Below the pieces are notes generated by a model. It had not been told where the DNA came from, did not search any database, and saw only the letters and a list, made by a program, of their open reading frames with translations. From an uncultured Bacteroidia bacterium (GTDB taxonomy: Bacteria; Bacteroidota; Bacteroidia; Bacteroidales; UBA932), in NCBI GenBank assembly GCA_902766985.1, contig CACXFP010000192.1:1-10540 (forward strand): DNA of 10,540 nt, given 5' to 3'. Each line of letters starts with the position of its first letter. The stretch's first letter is position 1. This document shows, in pieces, positions 1 through 5,401 of this stretch. A program made the position numbers and the translations under genes.

Positions 1-432
1 AGGGATTATCCGGTCTATTCGGCGCTGATGGGGCCGAAAGGGACCGATGCCGTCAGGCGGAAGGGTTTTTTCGAGATTGATATTGAAGGAGACATGGTGA
101 CCCCTGTCGTTGAAGGGTCCGGGGAATGCGCCTACTCAACGTTTACCGATGACGGGAACTGCATGTGTTCTGTCGAGAAATGTTTCTTTGCGGGAAAATG
201 TTCCTTCCGAAAACCCATGTCATGCCGCCTGTACCCCATACGGGTAACGGACCTGACAGGCGGGGGAAAGGCCCTGAACCTTCACAGGTGGAGGATATGC
301 AAGGATGCCTACAGGAAGGGCAGGGAAGAGGGGACAAGGGTGTACCAGTTCCTGAGGGAGCCGCTTACCGAGGCCTTCGGCAAGGAGTTCTATGAGGCCC
401 TGGACGTTGCCGCCCGCAGCCTATTCCCCTGA
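1..432 (+). CDS. DUF3109 family cysteine-cluster protein, 3' part (5' end outside window)
   Basis: The frame is open from base 1, so the gene starts before the window; 143 residues are visible and about 50 N-terminal residues of a typical DUF3109 protein are probably missing. The diagnostic part is a cysteine-rich core: counted from the first visible codon, Cys43, Cys54, Cys56, Cys61, Cys67, Cys75 and Cys100, including C-x-C-x4-C and the segment SCRLYPIR. That last segment resembles the C-x-x-YP-x-R core of YkgJ-type zinc/iron-chelating cysteine clusters. DUF3109 proteins are common in Bacteroidota and lack an experimentally established function; metal binding is inferred from the cysteine pattern. 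The last 12 bp overlap the convergent DUF2007 gene, and the TGA stop lies in the loop of a small hairpin. The family call is confident, the function is not. Confidence 0.85.
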   Translation, partial: RDYPVYSALMGPKGTDAVRRKGFFEIDIEGDMVTPVVEGSGECAYSTFTDDGNCMCSVEKCFFAGKCSFRKPMSCRLYPIRVTDLTGGGKALNLHRWRICKDAYRKGREEGTRVYQFLREPLTEAFGKEFYEALDVAARSLFP

Positions 433-446
433 TCCGGAGTAGTTTT
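421..446 (+). terminator. Hairpin spanning both stop codons of the DUF3109/DUF2007 junction, with a T4 run
   Basis: Bases 421-427 (CTATTCC) pair with 436-442 (GGAGTAG): seven pairs including one G-U, an eight-base loop, then TTTT at 443-446. The TGA of the DUF3109 gene (430-432) is in the loop and the opposite gene's stop (421-423) is in the stem. The short U run and modest stem make it a weak intrinsic terminator for plus-strand transcription. It could also be a chance palindrome. Confidence 0.4.
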
Positions 447-645
447 CCTCTATGAGCTTGAGCGCTGCCTCTTCGTCCGAGGCATTGACCTTGACTAGCA
501 CTTCGTCAACATAGTTGATGGAGACGTAGGAGGAGTTCTCGCCGAATACGGCGGCGGGGATGCCGTTGTCATTGAGCATCCCGGCGAGGATGTGGGCGCT
601 CATCGCGTCCCTGAATCGCGCGACTGTCTTGAATTCTTCTTCCAT
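421..645 (-). CDS. DUF2007-like small protein (putative signal-transducing domain)
   Basis: This 74-residue protein starts MEEEFKTVARFRDA at the ATG at 645. A longer reading of the same frame, up to 771, would run through the coding region of the upstream gene, so the internal ATG is chosen; it lies 2 bp after the upstream stop, as expected in an operon. The pattern (a strand, then an A-H-I-L-A-G-M-L helix, NGIPAAVFGEN, a V-D-E-V-L-V-K-V strand, and a final E-E-A-A-L-K-L-I-E-E helix) is that of DUF2007, a small ferredoxin-like fold often labelled 'putative signal transducing protein'. I recognise the family but no ligand or partner is established. It is probably cotranscribed with the two-TM protein upstream. 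Its 3' end overlaps the convergent DUF3109 gene by 12 bp. Confidence 0.8.
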   Translation of the reverse strand: MEEEFKTVARFRDAMSAHILAGMLNDNGIPAAVFGENSSYVSINYVDEVLVKVNASDEEAALKLIEENYSGSGE

Positions 646-647
646 GG

Positions 648-1118
648 TTATTCGTATTGACTGCGATTGAACTTCATTTCCAAGGCGCTGATCAGCCTTA
701 CGATATCTTTGTTGGGCCCTTCGAGGGCATATCCTTCCATCGTGCGCGTGAATGTCACCCGGTCTTCCCACAACCTCTTGAGCCGCCCGAAAGACGAGGA
801 AAGCCTGAAAGACATGCCGTCCCCGTCGGAACTCTCCAGTTCATAACCCCTGTCTTCCATGAGGGAAACGATGCCATCACGGGTCTCGGAAGGATCTCCG
901 GGTATGACGGCGTTCCTGGTGGCGTAGGCGAGCCTGGGGTAGAAGGCGGCGACTACGGCGAACAGGCCGGCAATCTGCCACACAGACTGCATCCCGTTGC
1001 GGAAAAGGGATTCGGGAGAGGGCTCGACAAGTTTCATGAGGATGAAGACTCCGAGTATCGCGGAGAAAAGGATGACGAACCAGAAGAAATATTTTACGGC
1101 TCTGACCAGGTATTTCAT
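648..1118 (-). CDS. Conserved-looking two-TM membrane protein of unknown function
   Basis: This 156-residue protein has two predicted transmembrane segments, about residues 9-30 (aromatic-rich, FFWFVILFSAILGVF) and 44-66. A soluble, probably cytoplasmic C-terminal domain of about 85 residues follows. That tail contains a Y-E-L-E-S/M-S-F-R-L strand pair, a basic patch GRLKRLWEDR (111-120) and ALEGPNKDIVRLISALE near the end, which together look like a small alpha/beta domain. I do not recognise a named family. It is the first gene of a two-gene operon with the DUF2007 protein (2-bp gap) and is transcribed divergently from the coiled-coil gene. The start is supported by a -7-like promoter octamer 27 bp upstream. 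Codon usage matches the neighbours. Confidence 0.75.
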   Translation of the reverse strand: MKYLVRAVKYFFWFVILFSAILGVFILMKLVEPSPESLFRNGMQSVWQIAGLFAVVAAFYPRLAYATRNAVIPGDPSETRDGIVSLMEDRGYELESSDGDGMSFRLSSSFGRLKRLWEDRVTFTRTMEGYALEGPNKDIVRLISALEMKFNRSQYE

Positions 1119-1144
1119 GTCTCGGGTGGTTTGATTGTTGCATA

Positions 1145-1152
1145 CAAAGATA
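1145..1152 (-). promoter_or_regulatory. Candidate Bacteroidota -7 element for the minus-strand operon
   Basis: On the minus strand this reads TATCTTTG, an exact match to TAnnTTTG, ending 27 bp before the ATG at 1118. I find no good TTTG at the expected 19-21 bp upstream, so the -33 half is weak or missing. Confidence 0.4.
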
Positions 1153-1172
1153 ACAAATTGATGGCATTTTGC

Positions 1173-1180
1173 TATTTTTG
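1173..1180 (+). promoter_or_regulatory. Candidate Bacteroidota -7 element for the coiled-coil/hemW operon
   Basis: TATTTTTG matches TAnnTTTG exactly and ends 31 bp before the ATG at 1212. No convincing -33 TTTG sits 19-21 bp upstream; the nearest TTTG, 1130-1133, is 39 bp away. The element lies 20 bp from the divergent -7 octamer, so the two promoters would overlap. Confidence 0.4.
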
Positions 1181-1211
1181 CATCATCTTGAACCCATAAA
1201 AGATTATTGTC

Positions 1212-2120
1212 ATGGTAGAAGATCCGCTTGAGCGCATTGAGCGCGAAGAAAGAGAAAAAAAGAACAAGGGACTGAGGAACATCACCATCGGTCTCGCATG
1301 CGTGGCTGCCGCCCTTGCAGTGGCCCTTGGATATATCTGGTTCCAGAAGAGTTCCCTGGTAAATGACCTCAATGTGGAGAAACAGGAACTTACCGCCCAG
1401 CTGGAGAACCTCCAGAACGACTATGTGAACCTGTCCTCCGATTATGAGATGATCAATTCCCAGCTTGATTCATCCAGGGAGGAAGTCGCCCAGCTCATCG
1501 AGCGCGTGAAGAAAACGGATGCGACCAACCGCGCGCAGATCCGCAAATACGAGAAGGAACTCGGCACCCTGAGGAGCATCATGCGCAACTACATCGTCCA
1601 GATAGATTCCCTGAACACCCTCAACCACAAGCTTACGGCCGACGCCGCAGCCGCGAGGAAGGAAGCCGCCGAGAGCAAGGCTGCCAACGCCGAACTCAAC
1701 AGGCAGGTGGAAAGCCTGTCCGGACAGGTTGCCGCCGGTTCCGTCATCAAGGCCAGGGGGCTTGGGATAGCCGCCTACAACTCCACCGACAAGGTCACCG
1801 ACAGGAGCAGCCGCGTAGTGCGCCTGCTCACCACGCTCAGCCTCGTAGAGAACGACCTGGCCCCCAAGGGTCCCGTGCGTGTCTATATCCGCGTAAAGGA
1901 TCCCGAGGGCATCCTCCTCACCAACAGCAACCAGACATCGTTCACCTACAACGGCGAAACCCTTGTCGCTTCCGCCTCCCGCGAGGTTGACTACGAAGGA
2001 AAGGAAGTCGAGATGAGCATTTACCTCAACGACATCCCCTCCTACACGAAGGGAATCTATTCCGTCGAGGCTTACACTGAGAAGTCCTTCCTGGGCAAGG
2101 CAGAACTCCTTCTCAGGTGA
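1212..2120 (+). CDS. Membrane-anchored coiled-coil protein, function unknown
   Basis: This 302-residue protein has three parts. A charged cytoplasmic N-terminus (1-21, rich in E/R/K) precedes one transmembrane helix (about 22-43, alanine-rich). A long coiled coil follows (about 47-175; heptad-like runs such as QELTAQLENLQNDY and later Ala/Glu/Arg-rich repeats). The C-terminal domain (about 180-302) looks beta-rich, with the segments VRVYIRVKDPEGILL and EVEMSIYLNDI, and ends in KAELLLR. The topology implies a periplasmic coiled coil and C-terminal domain anchored in the inner membrane. I do not recognise a named family. The stop overlaps the GTG start of hemW by 4 bp (GTGA), so the two are probably translationally coupled. 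A role in heme metabolism should not be assumed from that alone. Confidence 0.75.
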   Translation: MVEDPLERIEREEREKKNKGLRNITIGLACVAAALAVALGYIWFQKSSLVNDLNVEKQELTAQLENLQNDYVNLSSDYEMINSQLDSSREEVAQLIERVKKTDATNRAQIRKYEKELGTLRSIMRNYIVQIDSLNTLNHKLTADAAAARKEAAESKAANAELNRQVESLSGQVAAGSVIKARGLGIAAYNSTDKVTDRSSRVVRLLTTLSLVENDLAPKGPVRVYIRVKDPEGILLTNSNQTSFTYNGETLVASASREVDYEGKEVEMSIYLNDIPSYTKGIYSVEAYTEKSFLGKAELLLR

Positions 2121-3229
2121 TATACATCCACGTTCCTTTCTGCAGGAGTTTCTGCACCTATTGCGATTTCTATTCGGAGATTGCTCCGAAGGAATGCGGC
2201 GGGATCCTCGGATCCTGGCAGGATTCCATGCTGAAGGAAATAGAATCGAGGAAGGACGAGATATCCGCTCCGGCGGAAGTCAAGACGCTCTACATCGGCG
2301 GCGGCACCCCATCGGTGTTGCCGCTGTCCGTTCTCGGCAGCATCGTTTCCGCTATAAAGGCCCTGTGTCCTGACGGTTTCATGGAATTCACCGTCGAGGT
2401 CAATCCGGACGACGTCACCCCTTCGTATGCCTCCGGCCTCAGGGACCTAGGGGTGGACAGGGTGAGCATGGGTGTGCAGTCTTTCGATGACGGAATCCTC
2501 CGTTGGATGAACCGGAGGCATGATTCCACCGGAGCCGTCAAGGCTTTCCATACCCTTAGGGAGGCCGGGTTCGGAAACATCAGCATAGACTTGATATTCG
2601 GACTGCCGCAGCTCTCTGACGTGTTGTGGGCGGATACCGTGTCCAAGGCTCTGGCGCTGGCCCCGGAGCATGTTTCAGCATACCAGCTCAGCGTTGAGGG
2701 AGGCAGCGCCCTCTCGGAAATGCTCGAAAAGGGGGAATGGGAAGAGGCTCCGGAAGACCTTTGCCGGAGGCAGTACGGATTCCTGTGCGCGGAACTCGCA
2801 AAAAACGGATACCGCCATTATGAAATCTCCAATTTCGCCCTTCCCGGACGAGAAGCCATACACAATTCCGCATATTGGAGGCGGGTCCCGTACGTAGGCC
2901 TTGGGCCGGGGGCCCATTCCCTGATCCGTTCGGCCGGAGAGGAGAGGAGGGTCTGGAATACGGAAACCCTTTCCGGCTGGACCAGGGAAGGAGAGATACT
3001 TACTCCCGAGGATATCAGGGCCGAAAGGATAATGCTGGGGCTACGGACTTCCGATGGAATGGAGATTTCCGAACTTGAGAGTCTTGCAGGAAAGGATGCC
3101 GTCCTTGCCTTGGAAAGGGAAGGGGCATTGGTGGAATTCGGTAATGACGGTGAGTCCGTGCCCGGGATGATCCGGATTCCGGAGGACAGGTTTTTCGTTT
3201 CGGACGAAATAATAAGGGAGCTCATCTGA
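2117..3229 (+). CDS. hemW: HemW-family radical SAM protein (heme chaperone-like, HemN-related)
   Basis: 370 residues, close to the usual HemW length. The radical SAM cluster motif CxxxCxxC is Cys9, Cys13 and Cys16 (CRSFCTYC), preceded by the family's YIHVPFC start. Other family motifs in order: GGGTPS at 61-66 (SAM binding), EVNP at 94-97, RVSMGVQSF at 115-123, DLIFGLP at 158-164, HVSAYQLSVE at 185-194, and later HYEISNFA, HNSAYW and GLGPGAHS. HemW proteins were long annotated as oxygen-independent coproporphyrinogen III oxidase; characterised members bind heme and deliver it to proteins and lack the oxidase activity of true HemN. The short N-terminus directly before the cysteine motif favours HemW over HemN. 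The start is GTG, overlapping the stop of the upstream gene. A hairpin covers the last codons and stop. Confidence 0.9.
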   Translation: MIYIHVPFCRSFCTYCDFYSEIAPKECGGILGSWQDSMLKEIESRKDEISAPAEVKTLYIGGGTPSVLPLSVLGSIVSAIKALCPDGFMEFTVEVNPDDVTPSYASGLRDLGVDRVSMGVQSFDDGILRWMNRRHDSTGAVKAFHTLREAGFGNISIDLIFGLPQLSDVLWADTVSKALALAPEHVSAYQLSVEGGSALSEMLEKGEWEEAPEDLCRRQYGFLCAELAKNGYRHYEISNFALPGREAIHNSAYWRRVPYVGLGPGAHSLIRSAGEERRVWNTETLSGWTREGEILTPEDIRAERIMLGLRTSDGMEISELESLAGKDAVLALEREGALVEFGNDGESVPGMIRIPEDRFFVSDEIIRELI

Positions 3230-3240
3230 GGGCTCCCTTA
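3213..3240. terminator. Hairpin over the hemW stop codon, possible bidirectional terminator
   Basis: TAAGGGAGC (3213-3221) pairs perfectly with GCTCCCTTA (3232-3240), a nine-bp stem with the hemW TGA (3227-3229) in the loop. On the plus strand there is no U tract. On the minus strand the stem is followed by TTATTT, so it is a better terminator for pfkA, whose stop lies 26 bp upstream in that direction. Confidence 0.5.
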
Positions 3241-3255
3241 GATTAATCCATATGT

Positions 3256-3279
3256 TCCTGTCCGGCTAGATGGACAGGA
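3256..3279. terminator. Hairpin over the pfkA stop codon
   Basis: TCCTGTCC (3256-3263) pairs perfectly with GGACAGGA (3272-3279). The pfkA TAG (3268-3266, minus strand) lies in the eight-base loop. There is no U run on either side. With the hemW hairpin 16 bp away it forms a symmetrical pair between the convergent genes, so a role in termination or 3'-end stability is plausible. Confidence 0.45.
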
Positions 3280-4252
3280 CATTCAGGACACTGATAAGTT
3301 CCTTGTCTATGGGTTTGTTCTGTTTGACCGCACGGGTGAGGGGGACATAGACGATCTTGTCGTTTGCAATTCCCACCATGATGTTGCGTTGTCCCTCATT
3401 GAGGGCCTCGATGGCGGCATAGCCGAGCCGGCTGGCCAGGATGCGGTCGCTCGCGCTCGGAGTGCCTCCCCTCTGGAGATGTCCCAGGATCGTCACCCTC
3501 ACGTCATACTGGGGATATTCCTTTCGGACGCGCTCTGCATAGTAGAGGGCTCCTCCCTGACCGTTTTCCTTGCTCTCGGACACGAGTACGATCGATGAGT
3601 TCTTGCTCTTGCGCATACCCCGCCCGATGAACTGGGCCAGCTGGTCCACGTCTGTCTGGTCCTCGGGGATGATCGCAGCCTCGGCTCCGGATGCTATGGC
3701 GCTGTTCTGGGCGAGGAAGCCGGCATCCCTCCCCATGACTTCGATGAAGAAGATCCGGTCATGGGAGGTGGCGGTGTCGCGGATCTTGTCCACGCAGTCC
3801 ACTATCGTGTTCAAGGCCGTATCATAGCCGATGGTGAGGTCGGTGCCGTAAAGGTCGTTGTCGATGGTGCCGGGAAGGCCGATCACGCGCATGTCATATT
3901 CTTTTGCAAAATCCCGGGCTCCGGTAAGGGAGCCGTTTCCGCCGATGACGATAAGGGCGTCGACATCATGGGCCTTGAGCTGCTCGTATGCCTTCCTCTG
4001 GCCTTCATCGGAGAGGAATTCCTTGCTGCGGGCGGTTTTCAAAAAGGTCCCGCCCCTCTGGATGGTGTTGCTGACGCTGGAGGATGTGAGTTCCTTGAAT
4101 TCTCCGTTGATGAGACCCTCGTATCCCCTGTACACTCCGTACACTTTCCAACCTTCATAAATCGCGCTTCTGGTGACAGCCCGGATGCAGGCATTCATCC
4201 CAGGAGCGTCTCCGCCCGAAGTAAGGACGGCAATGGTTTTGATCTGTGCCAT
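3266..4252 (-). CDS. pfkA: ATP-dependent 6-phosphofructokinase
   Basis: 328 residues, the normal bacterial PfkA length. It phosphorylates fructose 6-phosphate to fructose 1,6-bisphosphate in glycolysis, in the cytoplasm. Visible motifs: the ATP-binding loop SGGDAPGMN (12-20), GGNGS (104-108), the catalytic PGTIDND (127-133; Asp131 corresponds to the E. coli catalytic base), MGR (173-175), and GHLQRGG (257-263) near the sugar-phosphate site. Gly107, where PPi-dependent enzymes carry Asp, supports ATP as phosphoryl donor. Asn106 replaces the more common Asp of GGDGS; from memory this variant is usual in Bacteroidales PfkA, so I do not read it as inactivating. The gene is transcribed alone, divergent from the YtxH operon and convergent with hemW. 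I found no clear promoter octamer in its upstream region. Confidence 0.95.
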   Translation of the reverse strand: MAQIKTIAVLTSGGDAPGMNACIRAVTRSAIYEGWKVYGVYRGYEGLINGEFKELTSSSVSNTIQRGGTFLKTARSKEFLSDEGQRKAYEQLKAHDVDALIVIGGNGSLTGARDFAKEYDMRVIGLPGTIDNDLYGTDLTIGYDTALNTIVDCVDKIRDTATSHDRIFFIEVMGRDAGFLAQNSAIASGAEAAIIPEDQTDVDQLAQFIGRGMRKSKNSSIVLVSESKENGQGGALYYAERVRKEYPQYDVRVTILGHLQRGGTPSASDRILASRLGYAAIEALNEGQRNIMVGIANDKIVYVPLTRAVKQNKPIDKELISVLNVLSI

Positions 4253-4353
4253 ATTTCGTTATTAAATGGATCAATTTTGAAACTCCGCCGCTGGTTGCCG
4301 CAAAATCCGAGCCTGAACCGCCAAAAAATGTAGTATGTGGAACAATTTATGAT

Positions 4354-4361
4354 TATATTTG
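4354..4361 (+). promoter_or_regulatory. Candidate -7 promoter element for the YtxH-holin-app operon
   Basis: TATATTTG matches TAnnTTTG exactly and ends 17 bp before the ATG at 4379. The -33 half is unclear. A start site just downstream would leave a short 5' UTR of about 10-13 bases that still includes the AAGGAA ribosome-binding site. Confidence 0.4.
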
Positions 4362-4362
4362 T

Positions 4363-4381
4363 GAAAAAGGAAACTATCATG
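4363..4381 (+). promoter_or_regulatory. Ribosome-binding site deciding the YtxH start
   Basis: The purine-rich GAAAAAGGAA (4363-4372) lies six bases before the ATG at 4379. It favours this start over the in-frame ATG at 4337, which would add 14 residues (MEQFMIIFVKKETI) encoded across the promoter-like octamer. Confidence 0.55.
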
Positions 4382-4786
4382 AGAACAGGAACATTTTTCG
4401 CATTGCTTACCGGAATCGCCGCCGGCGTGACCCTCGGGGTCCTTTTCGCTCCGGAATCCGGTGATGAAACCCGCAAGAAACTGAAGAAGGCTGCTGAAGA
4501 GGGCTGCGACAAGATCAAGGATGCCGCAGCGGACCTCAAGGACTTGGCAGCCGATGTCGCCGATGACGTCAGCGGATCTGCCGCCGCAGCCTATTCCGTT
4601 GCCAAGGACAAGGTGTCCGAGGTGGCCCGGAAGGCAAGGGTCAAAACCAAGCTGGCGCTCAGGGACCTCTCCGACCTGAAGGAATCATTGAAGGAAGAAG
4701 GCAACAATCTCAAGGAGGACGCGAGGGCCAGGCTTCTGGAACAGCTTCAGAAGATCGAGGATTCGCTCCGTCCCGAAGAGGCCTGA
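4379..4786 (+). CDS. YtxH domain-containing membrane-anchored protein
   Basis: 135 residues from the chosen ATG. Residues 4-22 form a glycine-rich transmembrane helix (FFALLTGIAAGVTLGVLFA), followed by the YtxH signature FAPESGDETRKKL. The remainder is a charged, Ala/Lys/Asp/Glu-rich amphipathic helical region with Lea-like spacing (KIKDAAADLKDLAADVADD) and a second Lys/Glu-rich stretch to the end. YtxH-type proteins are often linked to general stress responses in Firmicutes; no biochemical activity is established. It is first in a four-gene operon, 3 bp before the holin-like gene. Together the first three products look like a small inner-membrane module, an inference from context. Confidence 0.85.
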   Translation: MRTGTFFALLTGIAAGVTLGVLFAPESGDETRKKLKKAAEEGCDKIKDAAADLKDLAADVADDVSGSAAAAYSVAKDKVSEVARKARVKTKLALRDLSDLKESLKEEGNNLKEDARARLLEQLQKIEDSLRPEEA

Positions 4787-4789
4787 GCC

Positions 4790-5149
4790 ATGATGGACTA
4801 TTCCAAGTCCTTCGAGAACCTGTCGTCGGATGCCAGGGAGTATATCGACCTGAAGGTTGACGACCTGAAGCTCAGGACCGTAAAAGGGCTTTCGGTCACG
4901 ATAGGGAGGTTGCTTTGGATCATCCTCCTTCTCTCTGTGGTCTCCGTGGTCCTGATGACCCTGGCGTTCGGTCTGGTGGCCCTTCTGGGCGATGTCCTGG
5001 ATAGTTTTGCCGCCGCCGCTTTCATTGTGGCAGGCATCTTCGTCGTCCTCGGGGTCGTCGTCTGGTTCCTCAAAGGAAAGCTGTTCACCGATTCGCTCGT
5101 AAGGCTTTTCGCGAAGTTGTTCTTTGACGATAACTCATCTAACGGATAA
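4790..5149 (+). CDS. Phage-holin-III/YqjE-like inner-membrane protein
   Basis: 119 residues. An amphipathic, charged N-terminus (1-36) is followed by two hydrophobic segments, about 38-66 and 73-95, then a basic/aromatic tail (LKGKLFTDSLVRLFAKLFFDD). This is the layout of the Actinobacteriophage holin III/YqjE superfamily, widespread in chromosomes and usually annotated 'phage holin family protein' without any phage link. Nothing nearby is phage-derived, so lysis is unlikely to be its role. ATG codons occur at 4790 and 4793; either could start translation. It sits 3 bp after the YtxH stop and 6 bp before the next gene. Confidence 0.8.
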   Translation: MMDYSKSFENLSSDAREYIDLKVDDLKLRTVKGLSVTIGRLLWIILLLSVVSVVLMTLAFGLVALLGDVLDSFAAAAFIVAGIFVVLGVVVWFLKGKLFTDSLVRLFAKLFFDDNSSNG

Positions 5150-5155
5150 GACAGG

Positions 5156-5392
5156 ATGGTAGATTATAAAAACATAAGGACCCTCTCTGACATCGACAGG
5201 GAACGGGAAACCCTCCGCACCAGGCTGTCGGTCAAGGAAAGCCACCTGTCTTCCAGTTTCATGACGGTGAAAGAGGGGTTCACTCCCACGGCTCTTTTCG
5301 CAGAGGGGGTGCGCTCGGCTTCTTCCGTGATCCCATTGGACAGGATCGTCCTTGCGGCGGTCCGTTTTCTGAAACGTAGACTTTCGAGATAG
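5156..5392 (+). CDS. Small basic protein of unknown function in the YtxH-holin operon
   Basis: 78 residues, no family recognised. The N-terminal third is highly charged (SDIDRERETLRTRL) and likely helical. The C-terminal third has a moderately hydrophobic stretch, SASSVIPLDRIVLAAVRFL (residues about 54-72), ending in a basic KRRLSR tail, which suggests a peripheral or weakly membrane-associated helix. It is supported as a gene by its tight placement (6 bp after the holin-like gene, 9 bp before the aminopeptidase gene), correct strand and fitting codon usage. The opposite strand also has open frames here, but those would lie across the operon. Confidence 0.7.
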   Translation: MVDYKNIRTLSDIDRERETLRTRLSVKESHLSSSFMTVKEGFTPTALFAEGVRSASSVIPLDRIVLAAVRFLKRRLSR

Positions 5393-5401
5393 ACAATCAG
5401 C

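Noticed and set aside
646..771. N-terminal extension of the DUF2007 frame up to 771
   Set aside because: It would overlap 124 bp of the upstream coding region; the extra 42 residues are basic and unstructured. The internal ATG at 645 gives the normal family length.
2202..2217. GGATCC direct repeat (GGATCCTCGGATCC) inside hemW
   Set aside because: It falls in frame in coding sequence and matches normal codon use; no wider repeat structure surrounds it.
3761..4333. 190-codon plus-strand frame opposite pfkA
   Set aside because: Antisense shadow of a highly conserved PfkA; the translation is low-complexity and glycine/valine-rich with no domain.
4337..4378. Upstream ATG for the YtxH gene
   Set aside because: It would read through a promoter-like octamer and the AAGGAA site, and adds residues before a helix that is N-terminal in YtxH proteins.
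4790..5149. Holin-like gene as evidence of a prophage
   Set aside because: The superfamily is common in chromosomes; no endolysin, capsid, tail or integrase gene and no compositional break is seen nearby.
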